From Ascochyta rabiei (Eukaryota > Ascomycota > Dothideomycetes > Pleosporales > Didymellaceae), in the NCBI RefSeq assembly GCF_004011695.2, contig NC_082414.1, forward strand, positions 930,001 through 994,000: a DNA stretch of 64,000 nt. Reading direction: 5' to 3'. The notes under the pieces were generated by a model that ran no database searches, was not told the DNA's origin, and saw only the letters and a program-made list of their open reading frames with translations. Positions within the stretch are counted from its first letter, which is position 1; every line of letters starts with the position of its first letter. Position numbers and translations under genes: made by a program. Positions 1 through 10,846 of this stretch are shown piece by piece.

Positions 1-981
1 GTTCCTTTCCGAATCTTTGGCAGTGTCAACGGTATGTCGGCTTCCACCTCGAAGACTGTGTTTGCTCATATACCATCAGGGCGAGGAGATATACTCGGTC
101 ACGATCTGATGACTCCATACATCATCCTACGCGACCAAGCTCGAACCGCGAGTGTTGACGTAGCCGCGGGAACCGACTCGGCTTTGACAACAAAGAAAGC
201 AGCTACTGCAAGTAAAGCAGGCCAGGACCCATTCGCCGAGTTCCTAACATATGTCGACAACCTGCTAGATCGGCCGCGGCAGAACTCGAGCATAGGTTTG
301 CTGTCGCCAACTGGCACGATACCAGGGCAATCATCACATGCTGAAGATCATCCTCAAACCATGAAGGATTCCATCGATATGGCCATTCTCCGCAGCAACC
401 TCACAGGCGCAGCAAATCAGAGCGCTAATCGATTCGAGATCGCTCGTAGCGGACGCCGTGTTGCAGTCATCATGCTGGCCCGACCGGCGTATCGACTGGG
501 AGAGACTATGTCGGCCGTAATCGACTTTACCGACTCCCACATACCATGCTACTCCGTTCACATCTCTCTCGAAACCTCGGAGAAGGTCGATCCAGCTATT
601 GCTCTACGATCAAATGCCTCCATCTACCGCGTCACGAAAAAAGCTCACGCGTCTTTCTCTGGGAACGCACTGTTTGCTCAGAAGCTAGCCTTTTCACCTA
701 CAATACCGCCAAACGCCACACCCGAGTTCATTACCAGCGGCATCAGCTTAGAGTGGAAACTCAAAATCGAATTTATCACGCCGCGTGTCACCCATGACGA
801 CGGAGGAGTACAGTCGTTCGACGACCTGCTTGAGGAGATATCCAGTGACGATAGGGGTGTCATACTGGCAGCAGTACAGAGACTACCAGCAGAAAGTTTC
901 GAAGTACAAGTCCCAATCAAAGTGTATGGCGCCGTGACAGGAGCGCCTGATGCGCCTGATGAAGAGGGCCTGCCTGTGTGA
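1..981 (+). CDS. RGP1: RGP1-like protein, 3' part of the gene (5' end outside window)
   Basis: The reading frame is already open at base 1 and runs to the stop at 979-981, so this is the C-terminal part of a longer protein; the ATG at 34 is internal. In yeast, Rgp1 partners Ric1 as the exchange factor for the Rab GTPase Ypt6 at the late Golgi. The recognisable part is the arrestin-like C-terminal Rgp1 domain, about residues 130-300 counted from the ATG at 34, with segments such as GRRVAVIMLARPAYRLGET, VHISLETSEKV and ISLEWKLKIEFITP, ending in a short acidic tail. A low-complexity linker precedes it. Assignment rests on recalled family resemblance; the start and upstream exons cannot be seen. 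Confidence 0.75.
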   Translation, partial: VPFRIFGSVNGMSASTSKTVFAHIPSGRGDILGHDLMTPYIILRDQARTASVDVAAGTDSALTTKKAATASKAGQDPFAEFLTYVDNLLDRPRQNSSIGLLSPTGTIPGQSSHAEDHPQTMKDSIDMAILRSNLTGAANQSANRFEIARSGRRVAVIMLARPAYRLGETMSAVIDFTDSHIPCYSVHISLETSEKVDPAIALRSNASIYRVTKKAHASFSGNALFAQKLAFSPTIPPNATPEFITSGISLEWKLKIEFITPRVTHDDGGVQSFDDLLEEISSDDRGVILAAVQRLPAESFEVQVPIKVYGAVTGAPDAPDEEGLPV

Positions 982-3775
982 AACCACCCCGCGAGCAGTA
1001 GGGTAGGATAACAAGCCGGGCATCACACGGCGTTCTGATGCCGTACTGGCATGGCAAAGTGCTATGATGCAAGAGAGCGTATACACACCCACTGTGAGCA
1101 TCAGACTCCGGTCACTTCAAGTCCAGCCTGAGACCAGGTCTATTTGGATACAAGAGCGACGAAGTTGCGGTCTGTGCAAGAGATGGCGTGTGGCATAGAA
1201 ACAACCCCACGTGGGTATCAAGCAGAAGTAGTACAGGATAACAGTAATGATAAGTGTGGCAAGATCAACTCCTGTCACCTGTGCTCTTCTTCATCCCGTG
1301 TTTCGTCGCCCAACTTCGCTTGTTGAAGCATCAAACCACACCTCCATAGCTCATTGAGGGCGTGACAAGAAGATATGGGTAAAGCGGGAATGCCGCGTTG
1401 AGGTGATGTGTCGATCCGAAGGAACAGGGACACGTCTCGGAGATGACAACCACGATCTCATTTGCCCGACGAAGCGATCAGACGTCGTAAACGCACCTCT
1501 TCCCTGCTTGAACTTGCACATGCTCAACCAAAACCAGCGGTGGTTGAGTGTCTTTTCTCCTGAACTTGGTATCCTATGAGCGGAACGCTTGCTGGGTAGC
1601 ATAGCAGTTGAGGAAGAGAGAATAAAAGGACCGCGACGACAGGTGAAGGACAGCTCTGCTGACCCCATGGATGACCCCAGAGAGAGAAGTGGTAATCCGC
1701 GAGTAATGCGATTGTGAGGCAGACAAGGTTCGCACGGGGGCGACAAAGCGGACTGTAGCGCGGGGTTGGGGGATGGATGTCTGCCTTGGTCACTGTTCAT
1801 CTGAGGCATGAGCAGCGAAACCGGATTCACCGAAACGTGTTGTTATTACAGTGTATGGAAAAGATCTGCGCCCGCGCCCAACACCATCGGCGTACACCTT
1901 GAACCTTGCTGACCTTCATCACCCTAGAGCTATACCGTTCGGAGTAAATGTAGAGGCGTTGGCGGATAAACACTCTTCGTTTACACATCACCTGTAGAAA
2001 CCCACATCTCCCACGCTACCTATGCGACTCTTTCGTGATAGTCTACGACGACTGCGACAATGTGCACAGCTCGCCTCGCTTCCTCTACTGATCTTCGGTT
2101 ACCCCTGCTAGCTTGCGTACTCGATTCGGTCCGTCTGAGACCAGGTGACTACTTGCGAAAGCTCTAAGCGCTGCACGCGCTGCGTGGAGAGTACTGTTAC
2201 TTCCCTGTCTCGTCTGAAGTCGCAGCCGGTTTCTTCAGTTTGCTTCTTTCGAGGTCGTGGGATGTTGCAAAGAAAGGTGTCCGCCTGGGAATTTTACTCG
2301 TTGTATCGATCATATGGTCGTACTTCTGCATCCTGGAATGCTCGGAAGAATGGCTAGAGATTGTCATAATTCATTGACTGTTTTTCCTGCAGTATCGTTG
2401 TGTGAAGTCGGTTTCAAGGATGCTGAAGTTGCCAGACGGCGAAGGTGGCGACATGTGCGAGCACATTTCTGGTGACTATGGGCTGTTAAAACGACGATGC
2501 AGAGAGAAATCCGATAGAATAAACTTACGGAGCAAACCGAGTCTGAACGACTTCGGGCTGCTTCCTCCATTGCTCTTCCTTCGTATGTGTAGGTGATGCG
2601 AAGTAGATCGTAGACTGTAAGGCGAATCGTCGACATCTTGAAGGTAGGATTGTTGTTATGTCAATTCGATAAGAAGGAATTCAAGCCTGTCTGGGTCTTC
2701 AAGATGGGCTGTGGTGCAATATTAATGCTCCCTTTGCCTGGTGTCGCAGTAATCACAATTCCTTGCGTTGTCGTTGGTCAACTCGATGATCTAACTTAGC
2801 CTGGCCGCTTACTCAAGGTCAAACAACAAACACAGATGCTGATACAGACACAGTACTCGAGAGAGTAACAGTCGCTTTATACCCCTCAGTACTGCAAACA
2901 CACACCATCAGGCCATCCGAGCGCTAGTTTGGAACGGGAGTGGTTGCATGAATGTAATGCATGTGCATCCGGGACGGAGACCTGGGAACGCCGATGCAGG
3001 GGCGTGCGTGGCTTGCAGAGAATTATTTGTGGACATTGCGTGCGAGCGGCCGCGATATCCGCGGGGTATTAGTGAGGGTATCAGGGTCGGTGATGGAGAC
3101 TCTCGGATTGTGATGCTGTTACCTGGTGAGTTGGTGTGTGAGAAGGGAAGGCTGAGGTGCTCGGAGATGTGGCAAAGGCCGAAGTGATGTCCGAGAGCCA
3201 CCGAGATCAGCGAAAGCGGTTCGGTCCAACATATACAAAGTAAGCCGTTTGTATTTAATAAAGTCATTCGCAGTAATGTAGTAGCCACTAGAAATTCTGC
3301 CATATGGTACTGGTCCACTACAGCAAGTACTATGACTGCGATCGTGCTCTACTTTTAAGCATTTGTTTTTCGACTAGTCTCTTGCAATGGAGTTCAAAAG
3401 AAAACACGTCAGGCTGTCACTATGTGCCTGCGACCTGTATCCAGCGAACACAAAATTGAACACCCCTCGCTATCTATAAGAAGCGTTCTTTTGTCGTCTC
3501 CAATCCATCTCATTAGGATTCGAAGTCAGTGGTAGGGCGGTAGCTCGCCCTAATGTACCTTGGTTAGAGTAAATTCTGATATGAACAATCATTGTTATGG
3601 CCTACAGTCGCTGCTCGTAAGCGTGGGCGAGCCCGGATGAGGTTGGTCATTGTACTTGCGCAGATTTGGAATAGTCTTGAGAAGGGGGAGCCGGGTTAAT
3701 TGAGAGCGTGAACTGCGCTATGGTCTGAAAGAGCTCGGGTTTACCAATGGAATGCAGCTTACACTCGCTCTGACT
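982..3775. other. Intergenic, no supportable gene
   Basis: About 2.8 kb with only short, overlapping ORFs on both strands and no conserved protein sequence that I recognise. It should contain the RGP1 3' UTR at its left end. No tandem repeat or RNA gene was noticed. Confidence 0.6.
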
Positions 3776-4258
3776 TTATTCCTGCCAGCAGAAAGCTGTG
3801 GAATTCTCAGCAAGCTCCTTGTTGTCACGCTCGTCCAGGTCTTCGTGAACGTCTGCGTCCTCTTCATCAGACCCGAAGGCCGCGTCAAACAGTCGCTGGC
3901 TCTCCTGTTTGTGCTCCTCGTCTATGATCTCCAGAACCTTGTCAAGCTCAAGAAATAGGTCGTTCATGTGTTTTTCCACGTTTGCGTTCTCTCCTTCGCG
4001 GTTCCAACTCCGTATTCAGCGCCATATAATGTCTGCCGTATCTCAGTGTCGGTTTGCCTCGTCCTTATCAGGAAGTGCGAGAGCAAGCAGTATGAGCGTC
4101 TCTATGCGATGGTAGTTAGGCATAGCAGAATCGTCTAGGATTTTGCGAGCTGTCTCGATAGTGGCGTTTACCTGATCCTCATCCCATAGCTTGTTGGCTT
4201 CGTTGAAGCGTTGGTTGAAGGACCTGCTGATAGTGATGTTATTGGGGTTATCGTCCAT
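3776..4258 (-). pseudogene. Broken small TPR-like/coiled-coil protein gene, two in-frame TGA codons
   Basis: Translation on the minus strand from ATG at 4258 gives a 71-residue helical segment rich in Asn, Glu and Ala, then TGA at 4045-4043. The same frame continues, meets a second TGA at 4009-4007, and is then open to 3776. The downstream part contains IRSWNREGENANVEKHMNDL and an acidic Glu/Asp-rich end. I recall a common small fungal family in which an EAETLWR-like stretch leads into a similar RxWNREGEN segment; here that place reads ADIIWR-stop-IRSWNREGEN, so coding similarity spans both stops. No GT donor lies in a position that would splice out the two stops. Function of the family is unknown to me. 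Alternative: an unrecognised non-canonical intron. Confidence 0.6.
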
Positions 4259-4704
4259 CGTTACTCCGCTGAGGAAATATTAGATTGGTACAGACAATTC
4301 AGGATAAAGAGATAGTAACGAGCGTTTCGAGTTTGAGGTTCAGGTAGTTTTGTTGGCAATGAAGATGTGACGGAGCAACCTGACTTTCAGGTCCGCTGCG
4401 CTCGGACCATAAGAATCAGCGAACAGTCGCTGCGGCGCTTCGCCAATAAGAAGCAATTATGATTTTGGACAAGACCCTTCATACGACTCTAGGGCTGGAG
4501 CTCCGGAAACCACTACTTTTGAAGAAGTACTAGCTCAAGCAAAGGCTCTCAAATCGCTGGACAACCATAAGGCTGATCGATTATTCTCCTGACACCACTC
4601 AACATCTGTTGATCGATGTGGCTGACTTCTCAAGTTCGCTCTCCTATTTTAATGCGTCTGAAAGCGCGAATTTATCCAATCTACTGCCTATAAAAGCCGA
4701 GATT
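4259..4704. other. Intergenic between broken gene and sugar transporter
   Basis: About 450 bases holding the 3' UTR of the transporter and the old promoter side of the broken gene. No ORF or repeat of note. Confidence 0.5.
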
Positions 4705-6346
4705 CTACTCGGCACTTGGTACCTGATCCTGCACCCTCCTTAGCAAAGGCACCCTCTCTGCGTCAATAAGACGATCTCCATCGCTCTCAGGGTCTGGGTA
4801 GAGCATCTTGGACCATTCACCCTTCGCAACCTTGCTTACGCGCCACGTCTTAGCTTCACCTGCTTGCTTGAAGAACTCTTGATTGTCGTCAAAGCTTCTA
4901 CCACCAGTCTCGGGGAGATAGAGGTATGTCCATATTCCGGCGGTGGCGTTCGTTGCGGCAAACACCAAGAAAATGAAGTAAGATAGGTTGTTGAACATGA
5001 TGGGCGTCAAAAAAGTAATCGCGAAATTGGCGAACCCCCAGATGACGACTGAGATGGCAGTGCCCTGGGCTCTTGAAGTCGTGGGGAATATCTCCGTAGG
5101 AATTAGCCAGACCGTTGCAAGCCACCCAATTCCAAACGCGCCCGTGGCGATGAACAGCGTAATGGAGCCGAGGATGCCAGGGACGACAACCGGGATGTCA
5201 ATCTTCGATGAATTCTCGGACAGGCCGCCGAAAACCGTAAGTACGAGGAAGGAAGCCGACAGTAGCATGGAGCCTTGAACGAGAAGTTTGCGGCGACCGA
5301 TAGCATCGATGAGCAGCCACGCGAAAGTCATCAAGAAGAAATAAGAAGTGTAGTTGCCAAGTGTCAGGTACTCGGATGTGCGAGTATCGAAGCCGAGAAG
5401 CTGTAGTCTGGTCAAACGTAGCTCGACTGAGCCAGTTTTGGAATGTTCTTACCTGGAAGATTTGAGGCCCATATACAGAGACGGCTCCATATCCAGTCAG
5501 TGCCTGATTGACCTGACACATGATCGTGACCACAGTTGGATGGAACTGCGCATGGTACGGGTTGAGCATGTCCAAGTAGCCCACGCTATCACCCTGCTCT
5601 TTCTCATGCGCCTCAACTAGCTCATCGTACTGCTGCTCACTATCGTCACCGTAAATCTCTTCCAGAGCCGCCTTGGCCTCATCTTGTTTGTCGTGAAAAA
5701 CGAGCCACCTCGGGCTTTCTGGTAGAGTCCCCACGAGTGACATCAGTGCAACGGGGTACACCTGCATGACAATAATCGGTATCCTCCAAGCCCACTGGTT
5801 GGATTTTCCAAGGGCTAAAGTGACGCCCAAGTTGATACCGAATGCCATCAGCAATCCAAAGATGTTCGACTGGAACTCCTGTGCTAGTGATTTTCCTCTA
5901 GCATCGTCCGCAGCAAGCTCAGAGGAGTACGTTGGAATTACAGCGTCGATACCTCCGACTCCAAGACCCATTATAACTCTTCCCGCCAGCATAACACCCA
6001 GTGCTATCTGCTGGAACTTGAAACCCGCAACGAACATGATCAAGTTTCCAAGACTTGCCGCAGCTAAGCTGAAGAAGATACTCTTCTTTCGCCCCAACCT
6101 GTCCGCTAGCCAGGAGAACAGTACAGCTCCTACTGCAGTACCTAGATAGTACACCGCCACAACAACACCAACGATCGGCGACTCTTTCCCAATACCCATC
6201 GTAGATAGATAGTTCTCGTTCGTGTTGACGAGAGAGAGCAAACCCTGGTCGTAGCCATAGAGCGCAATAGCGGTTGCAGAGAACATAACGACATGTGTTT
6301 GCTTGTCGCTCCATGCTGAGCGTATGTGGTCCGTGATGATAGTCAT
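4705..6346 (-). CDS. MFS sugar transporter (hexose/maltose-type), two exons, 529 aa
   Basis: A plasma-membrane sugar:proton symporter or facilitator of the major facilitator superfamily. Exon 1 runs 6346-5453, the intron 5452-5401 (52 nt, GTAAGA...CAG), exon 2 5400-4705; the join is IFQ|LLGFDTRT and stays in frame. The protein has the expected 12 hydrophobic segments. Family signatures visible are GYDQG near residue 32 in TM1, an RLGRKKS loop between TM2 and TM3, the PESPRWL motif near residue 210 at the end of TM6, then the central loop, and DAIGRRK after TM8. A PETGGR(S)F motif follows TM12. Length is normal for the family and no key motif is broken. The exact sugar cannot be read from sequence. 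It is the only intact gene between two broken ones. Confidence 0.9.
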
Positions 6347-6844
6347 TTTTGCGGTCCTTGTTGCAATTGCATAAGCAAAGGTAAATCTTTGAAGAAAAAA
6401 CGCAGCACCAGCGTAGACAAAGACGTTAAGTGTCTTCCCGCGTCATAAAAACCTCAGTTAGGTGGTGGATACTTGCGGCAGATGATGACGATGATGTGCA
6501 GTGTTGTGCCGAGTCTTTCCTAATACGGTTTAGCGTATACCAAGACAGGAATGGCCTTCCGGTCTGTGCCTTACATCGTCCCGCCATCGATCTAGATTGT
6601 GAGCATCAACGCTCAGCACCACAACACGAAGGTCATCACGTTCTAAGGCTTATGCAGATTGGCTGGCGCATCGGGCATGCATGGCGTGACTCAACGAATT
6701 GCTCCATCTCGCCTCTCATACGCTATCGAAAGAGGCCGCCAAAACGCCGCAGGACCACGCAACACGTTTGCGGAAAAGTCTCAATGAAGCACAGAATATA
6801 GCTCTTTGCTGATACTGAGGGGGTTTCTAGGATTGAATCGTGCG
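6347..6844. other. Intergenic upstream of the sugar transporter
   Basis: Holds the presumed promoter of the minus-strand transporter. Short overlapping ORFs only; nothing conserved seen. Confidence 0.5.
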
Positions 6845-8197
6845 CTATTGGATTTGGTGAAAGCATTTAAAGTTCGTTGAATTTCTGAAAGCTGATAACA
6901 TGACTGTTCTTTTGATCCGGTTGAAGCAGGTCTCGTCAATTTGTTTGATCCCAGGGTCGCAAACGCACTTGCATCCCAGCTCTTCTCTAGGTAATATTCC
7001 TTCGTTCCACACTTCACTCGCGCTCGAAACAAAGGTGCCTTTTCTTTTCTCCTCATCTGTTGGCGCATACGTACAGTACTGGAAGTCTGAGTGTCGGTAC
7101 CAGAAGTTTGAGAAATGATGCACTTGTTCAGGCTTTAATAGCATCACAGCCGCCAGGCTATGTACTGGCGCATTACCCCATCGCTCGTAATAGAAACCGC
7201 CATCTTCGTCCAGGAAGCAGAACATATCCCGGTACTGTGACGAGCAAAAGAAGTCCATATCCGCAATTTCAAAGTTCTACCAGAAGTGGCACATGTTCCA
7301 TAGGTCACCGCTTGTGTCGCGATTGCGTAGCAATGCCAGGAAGTATCTAAAGGGCCAGCGAGTATATGAAGCGGCCATCATAGATGTCCAGAGCGACGTT
7401 GTAGAGTAGTGCATAGCCGATTTATGAAATAAGAGTTTACGAAAGAGGGATGCTGCCGTGCGACCATTTTCCTACAGCGTGATCGTGTACCTGTATATTT
7501 TACCATGCTTGGCCATCTCGACAAAGAGATCGTGTGTTATCGAACAGGTAAACGAGATATCGGGCTCGACGCGCCAATACCACTTGTAGGGCTGGAAGGG
7601 GGGGGGGGTCGTAGAAGAAGCTACAGGGGAAATGTCAACTAGTGAATGGCATGATACGTGCGCGAAAACGTACCCCGATTGGAACCTGCATGAATGATGG
7701 TAAATCTCCACGCCTGCATACATGATATTTTTGCGCTGCATATTGTCCATGTCCTCTCGGGCTTTCGTCTTGTCGATCCACCCAGGGTGTCCCCACATGC
7801 TCGCTGGGATGTTCTCGAAGTCCATATCTGCTCCTGCGCCAGCCTCCGTCACTCTCGTCGGAAATTCATCACTTCACGGTTCGTTATTGAGGTACACCCA
7901 AGGATAGCCAAAATTCTCGTTGAACTGCCTCTGTACACTTTTGACGCTTGCCACTGCGCCGTCCACGTCCGAGTTTCGTGCAAGCATCACTATTGTTGCA
8001 TTGGCCCGTATGGTGTCATTCAACGCAGGTTCCTGTCAACCAACGTAGAAATGAGGATCAAGGTTTGTTGGTGGGCCGACAACATTGAAGCTGCGAATGT
8101 GAAAAGCAAGCTCAAGCAGCAGTATGAAGGCTACAAAAAAACAGAGCTTTCCAGTGCCGCGACACGAAGCGACTGAGACGATGCGCAGGATTTCCAT
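6845..8197 (-). pseudogene. Broken GT15 (KRE2/MNT1-type) alpha-1,2-mannosyltransferase gene
   Basis: GT15 enzymes are Golgi type II membrane proteins that add mannose to N- and O-glycans. The relict starts at ATG 8197 with a signal anchor (CFFVAFILLLELAFHI) and keeps a near-continuous collinear family sequence: FGYPWVYLNNEP, MWGHPGWID, a YHHSCRF block, then after an intron YKWYWRVEPDI, YTITL, LWNMCHFW, FEIADMDFF and GGFYYERWGNAPVHSLAA, ending with a Cys-rich CKCVCDP stretch. In-frame stops interrupt it at 8038-8036 (TGA), 7873-7871 (TGA), about 7474-7472 (TAG) and just before NFEIADMDFF near 7276 (TAG). A run of 11 G on the plus strand at about 7608-7618 also shifts the frame between the intron acceptor and YKWYW. 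The intron (donor GTACGT, about 7672) is still recognisable. The amount of conservation suggests recent loss. Confidence 0.8.
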
Positions 8198-9445
8198 GTC
8201 GAGCCTGTCGAAAGCGTAAGGGGAGTATGACGGTCGTGAACGGTTTCTGGAGGGGACATGACTGACGGCGCCATGAGTGATGTTGAACTCGAAGCAATCA
8301 ACAGATAGTCCACCACCTGTGTTAGTAGGGCTATTAGCAAGATGTATGTTCTCTACGCGGCGCTTAGATCTATTATCAAGTCTGTTACAGCGTTGGACCG
8401 TGCTACTCGCCATTGACACTACCTAGCCAAAGGCCCTCGCTTCCACGCTAGAGATATCGCGTTTGCGTCCTATGCAGGTCTAACCAAACACGATCATACG
8501 TTAGCATCTTCACTATGGTTCCCTCCAGATGATAGCATTCCCTTTCTCAGCTTGGTGTCTGTAATCGATCAGACTAACTAGCACGTCAGCCAAGTAACCA
8601 ATTGCTTCAAGGAGACGGACCTTTGCGGACCCCTTTGAACGCCACCGGGCTTGAACGTGTGGCTAAACGTCGGTGATTATCATTAGTAGGCTGGACAGGC
8701 GCTGCAGCTGCCAAACACGCGTTGACATGCAGACGGAGGCGTTTTCGCGGTTCTGTGTCTCACCATGCGCAACTGGAACATATCGAATCATCGTTGGAAC
8801 GAAGCGAAGGTGGATAGCGAGAGTGGTCTTGGCTGTGGTACATGTACGAAAGAGTCGAGAGGAAGGGTGGTCAGGGGACAGTGGTAACACAAACAGACAA
8901 TGGGGAATGTCGTCCTAGCACTGGGCTTTTGCGTGGACTGATTGGGTCGAGTTGCTGCGTAGAAACAAGGTAGTGCACAAAGCAAGTTGACTGAACTGAT
9001 GAGCCTGTGTTCGCATTTCGATCGGAACAAGTGAGTGGCAGGGATGCCACGTGAGAACGGTACGACGACCAAAGCAGACTTGGGTGCAGAGCTATCTCAA
9101 ATAGGGTAGCATGTCGTAACAAGAATTGATCGTTTGACTGATACCAAGCAAAAGGTAAGAGCATCAAGGGAGAAGCGAGTATGATGGGATTGCAGAATAA
9201 CGATTAGCAGCAAGAACCAAAAGATGTCGACGTGGGTATGCCCGCAGTTACTCCAAACATAACGCATCAGAAAGCCAACTGCCGTGAGGCACCCAAATCT
9301 CGATTTCCCGCCTAGATTTTCCGAGCCGTGAGGCTTCCTCTCTTATTGTGTGTGGTCCATCAAGATTGGCTAGCCTTGATGTAATGTCGTGAGTCGTAAG
9401 GTTGGGAAGGAGTGTTGGTTGATAGACCCTGTTTATGGTGAGGGA
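8198..9445. other. Intergenic, no supportable gene
   Basis: About 1.2 kb with scattered short ORFs on both strands. It contains the former promoter of the GT15 relict on its left and the 3' flank of the BLOC-1 gene on its right. Nothing conserved or repetitive seen. Confidence 0.5.
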
Positions 9446-9936
9446 TCAGAATCGGCGGTCCAGATAGTCAACACGTGCTTTGAAGCCCTTGACTATCTCC
9501 CCAATACGACGTACTTTATCGAATTCGACTTGGAGCTCGTCGATCTCGCGAAGTATGGATCGGAAACGGGCGATTTCAGCATCGGCCATTTGCATTGCGT
9601 TGCCAGCGCGGTCGTACTGCACCTGGGTCGCCGTCTGAGTCTGTTGGGTAAGCTGCGATGCCATCAGCACTTCATGAGTCTTCGAGAGCTTCGCGATCCG
9701 TCTCGCCAGCTTACGTATTGCCATCGCTGCTGTATCGAGTACATCAGACGATCAAAGTGGGCGCCGAGCGCCTGCAAACTGGTGGGATCCAGGAGTAATC
9801 GGCCTTGGCTGGATGCTCTCGAAGCGGCGCGGGATGAGCTGCTGCCCTGTTGCGATGCGGCCGTTGCAATCTGTGCTTGGAGATATCGCTGCTCTGAGGA
9901 GTTGAGCCCCAGTTCAGAGACCCGAACGGTGGACAT
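9446..9936 (-). CDS. CNL1: BLOC-1 subunit CNL1-like, two exons, 142 aa
   Basis: Cnl1 is a subunit of the fungal BLOC-1 complex, which acts in endosome maturation and Rab5-type GTPase regulation. Exon 1 is 9936-9715, the intron 9714-9653 (62 nt, GTAAGC...CAG), exon 2 9652-9446; the join SIQQRWQY|LTQQTQT restores the frame. The ATG at 9936 was chosen because the codon at 9942 is GTG. Family hallmarks that I recall from Aspergillus CNL1 are present in order: SSRAASRASSQGRLLLDP, then LQALGAHFDRLM, a Gln/Thr-rich helix, YDRAGNAMQMADAEIARF and a final coiled coil ending ARVDYLDRRF. Length fits the family. Without the intron, two shorter overlapping ORFs would be called instead. Confidence 0.8.
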
Positions 9937-10846
9937 GTGCACATTATCTTAAGGACATTGTCGGGACGCTCCTCAGCCTACAAGCAGCTAGCAGCCGTCG
10001 TACGCTGTGGGTTTGTTGCACGTTACAGCACCCGCAAAAGGAAGCCTCAGGCGTTGTGATGGCAGGAAGAGGGGAGCGCAATGGCAGGCGAGGCGCCAAG
10101 AACAGCCGTGGGCTCAGCCGCCGAGAAGAAGCAACGATCGCATGAACCATTCGTCTCATCACACACACCAGAGTGACCATCCGCATCCCCTAGTTTCCGA
10201 GTGGGATGATTCGCCCTTGTCTGTTGCTACACCACCGTGTGCAACATCCCTCAGCTCAGCGTGCACCGCAACCCGCGTGGGACTCAACGGTTGTGCTTAC
10301 CAGTAAACAGCCGTGAAAAGGAACCTGACATCCACCTCCCCTTACCGAGTCCCCCTGTAGTCCATCGCCTCGCTAGCCCAGGTGCAGTCTCAGTTTGAAC
10401 GAACACGCAGCAGCCGTGTACGCCTCTCCGGCGTTGTCTTGCCTGTTAAGGGCCAGGGTGATGGATTTTGCCGGGAGGTTGAACCAACCCCCGCCATCTT
10501 GCGCGGAGTTGCACGGGAGGGCAGGCCCCACAACAAGAAGGTGATACCGGCAGATGAACTGGACTGGTGTGATGCTGACTTAGCAATCTACTTCAACTGC
10601 ACCGACTGATCAGCAGCTCACGTGGCAGCCTTACCTTGGACGTACCGGAGACACCCCTCCGAGATCGAGGAACGTCAACGACCTACCGGGCTAGTGTTGT
10701 CCATGCGGACTACCGCAGTGAAGAAATCTGGGGTTATGACGATATAGTGCTAATAGCCTCAAGTCGTGTCACTGCGTAACTTGACGTTTCTTCGCAAGTT
10801 CTAACGCTGTCATTTCTCTCACTCAGATAGGTCAGCCAGCTACCGG
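9937..10846. other. Intergenic between divergent CNL1-like and CE2-like genes
   Basis: A 910-base divergent promoter region serving the minus-strand CNL1-like gene and the plus-strand esterase. Short ORFs only; none conserved. Confidence 0.5.

Noticed and set aside
3776..8197. RIP as the full explanation for all stop codons in the two broken genes
   Set aside because: Only one stop (TGG to TAG in the GT15 relict) fits CpA to TpA; the others need different changes or cannot be reconstructed.
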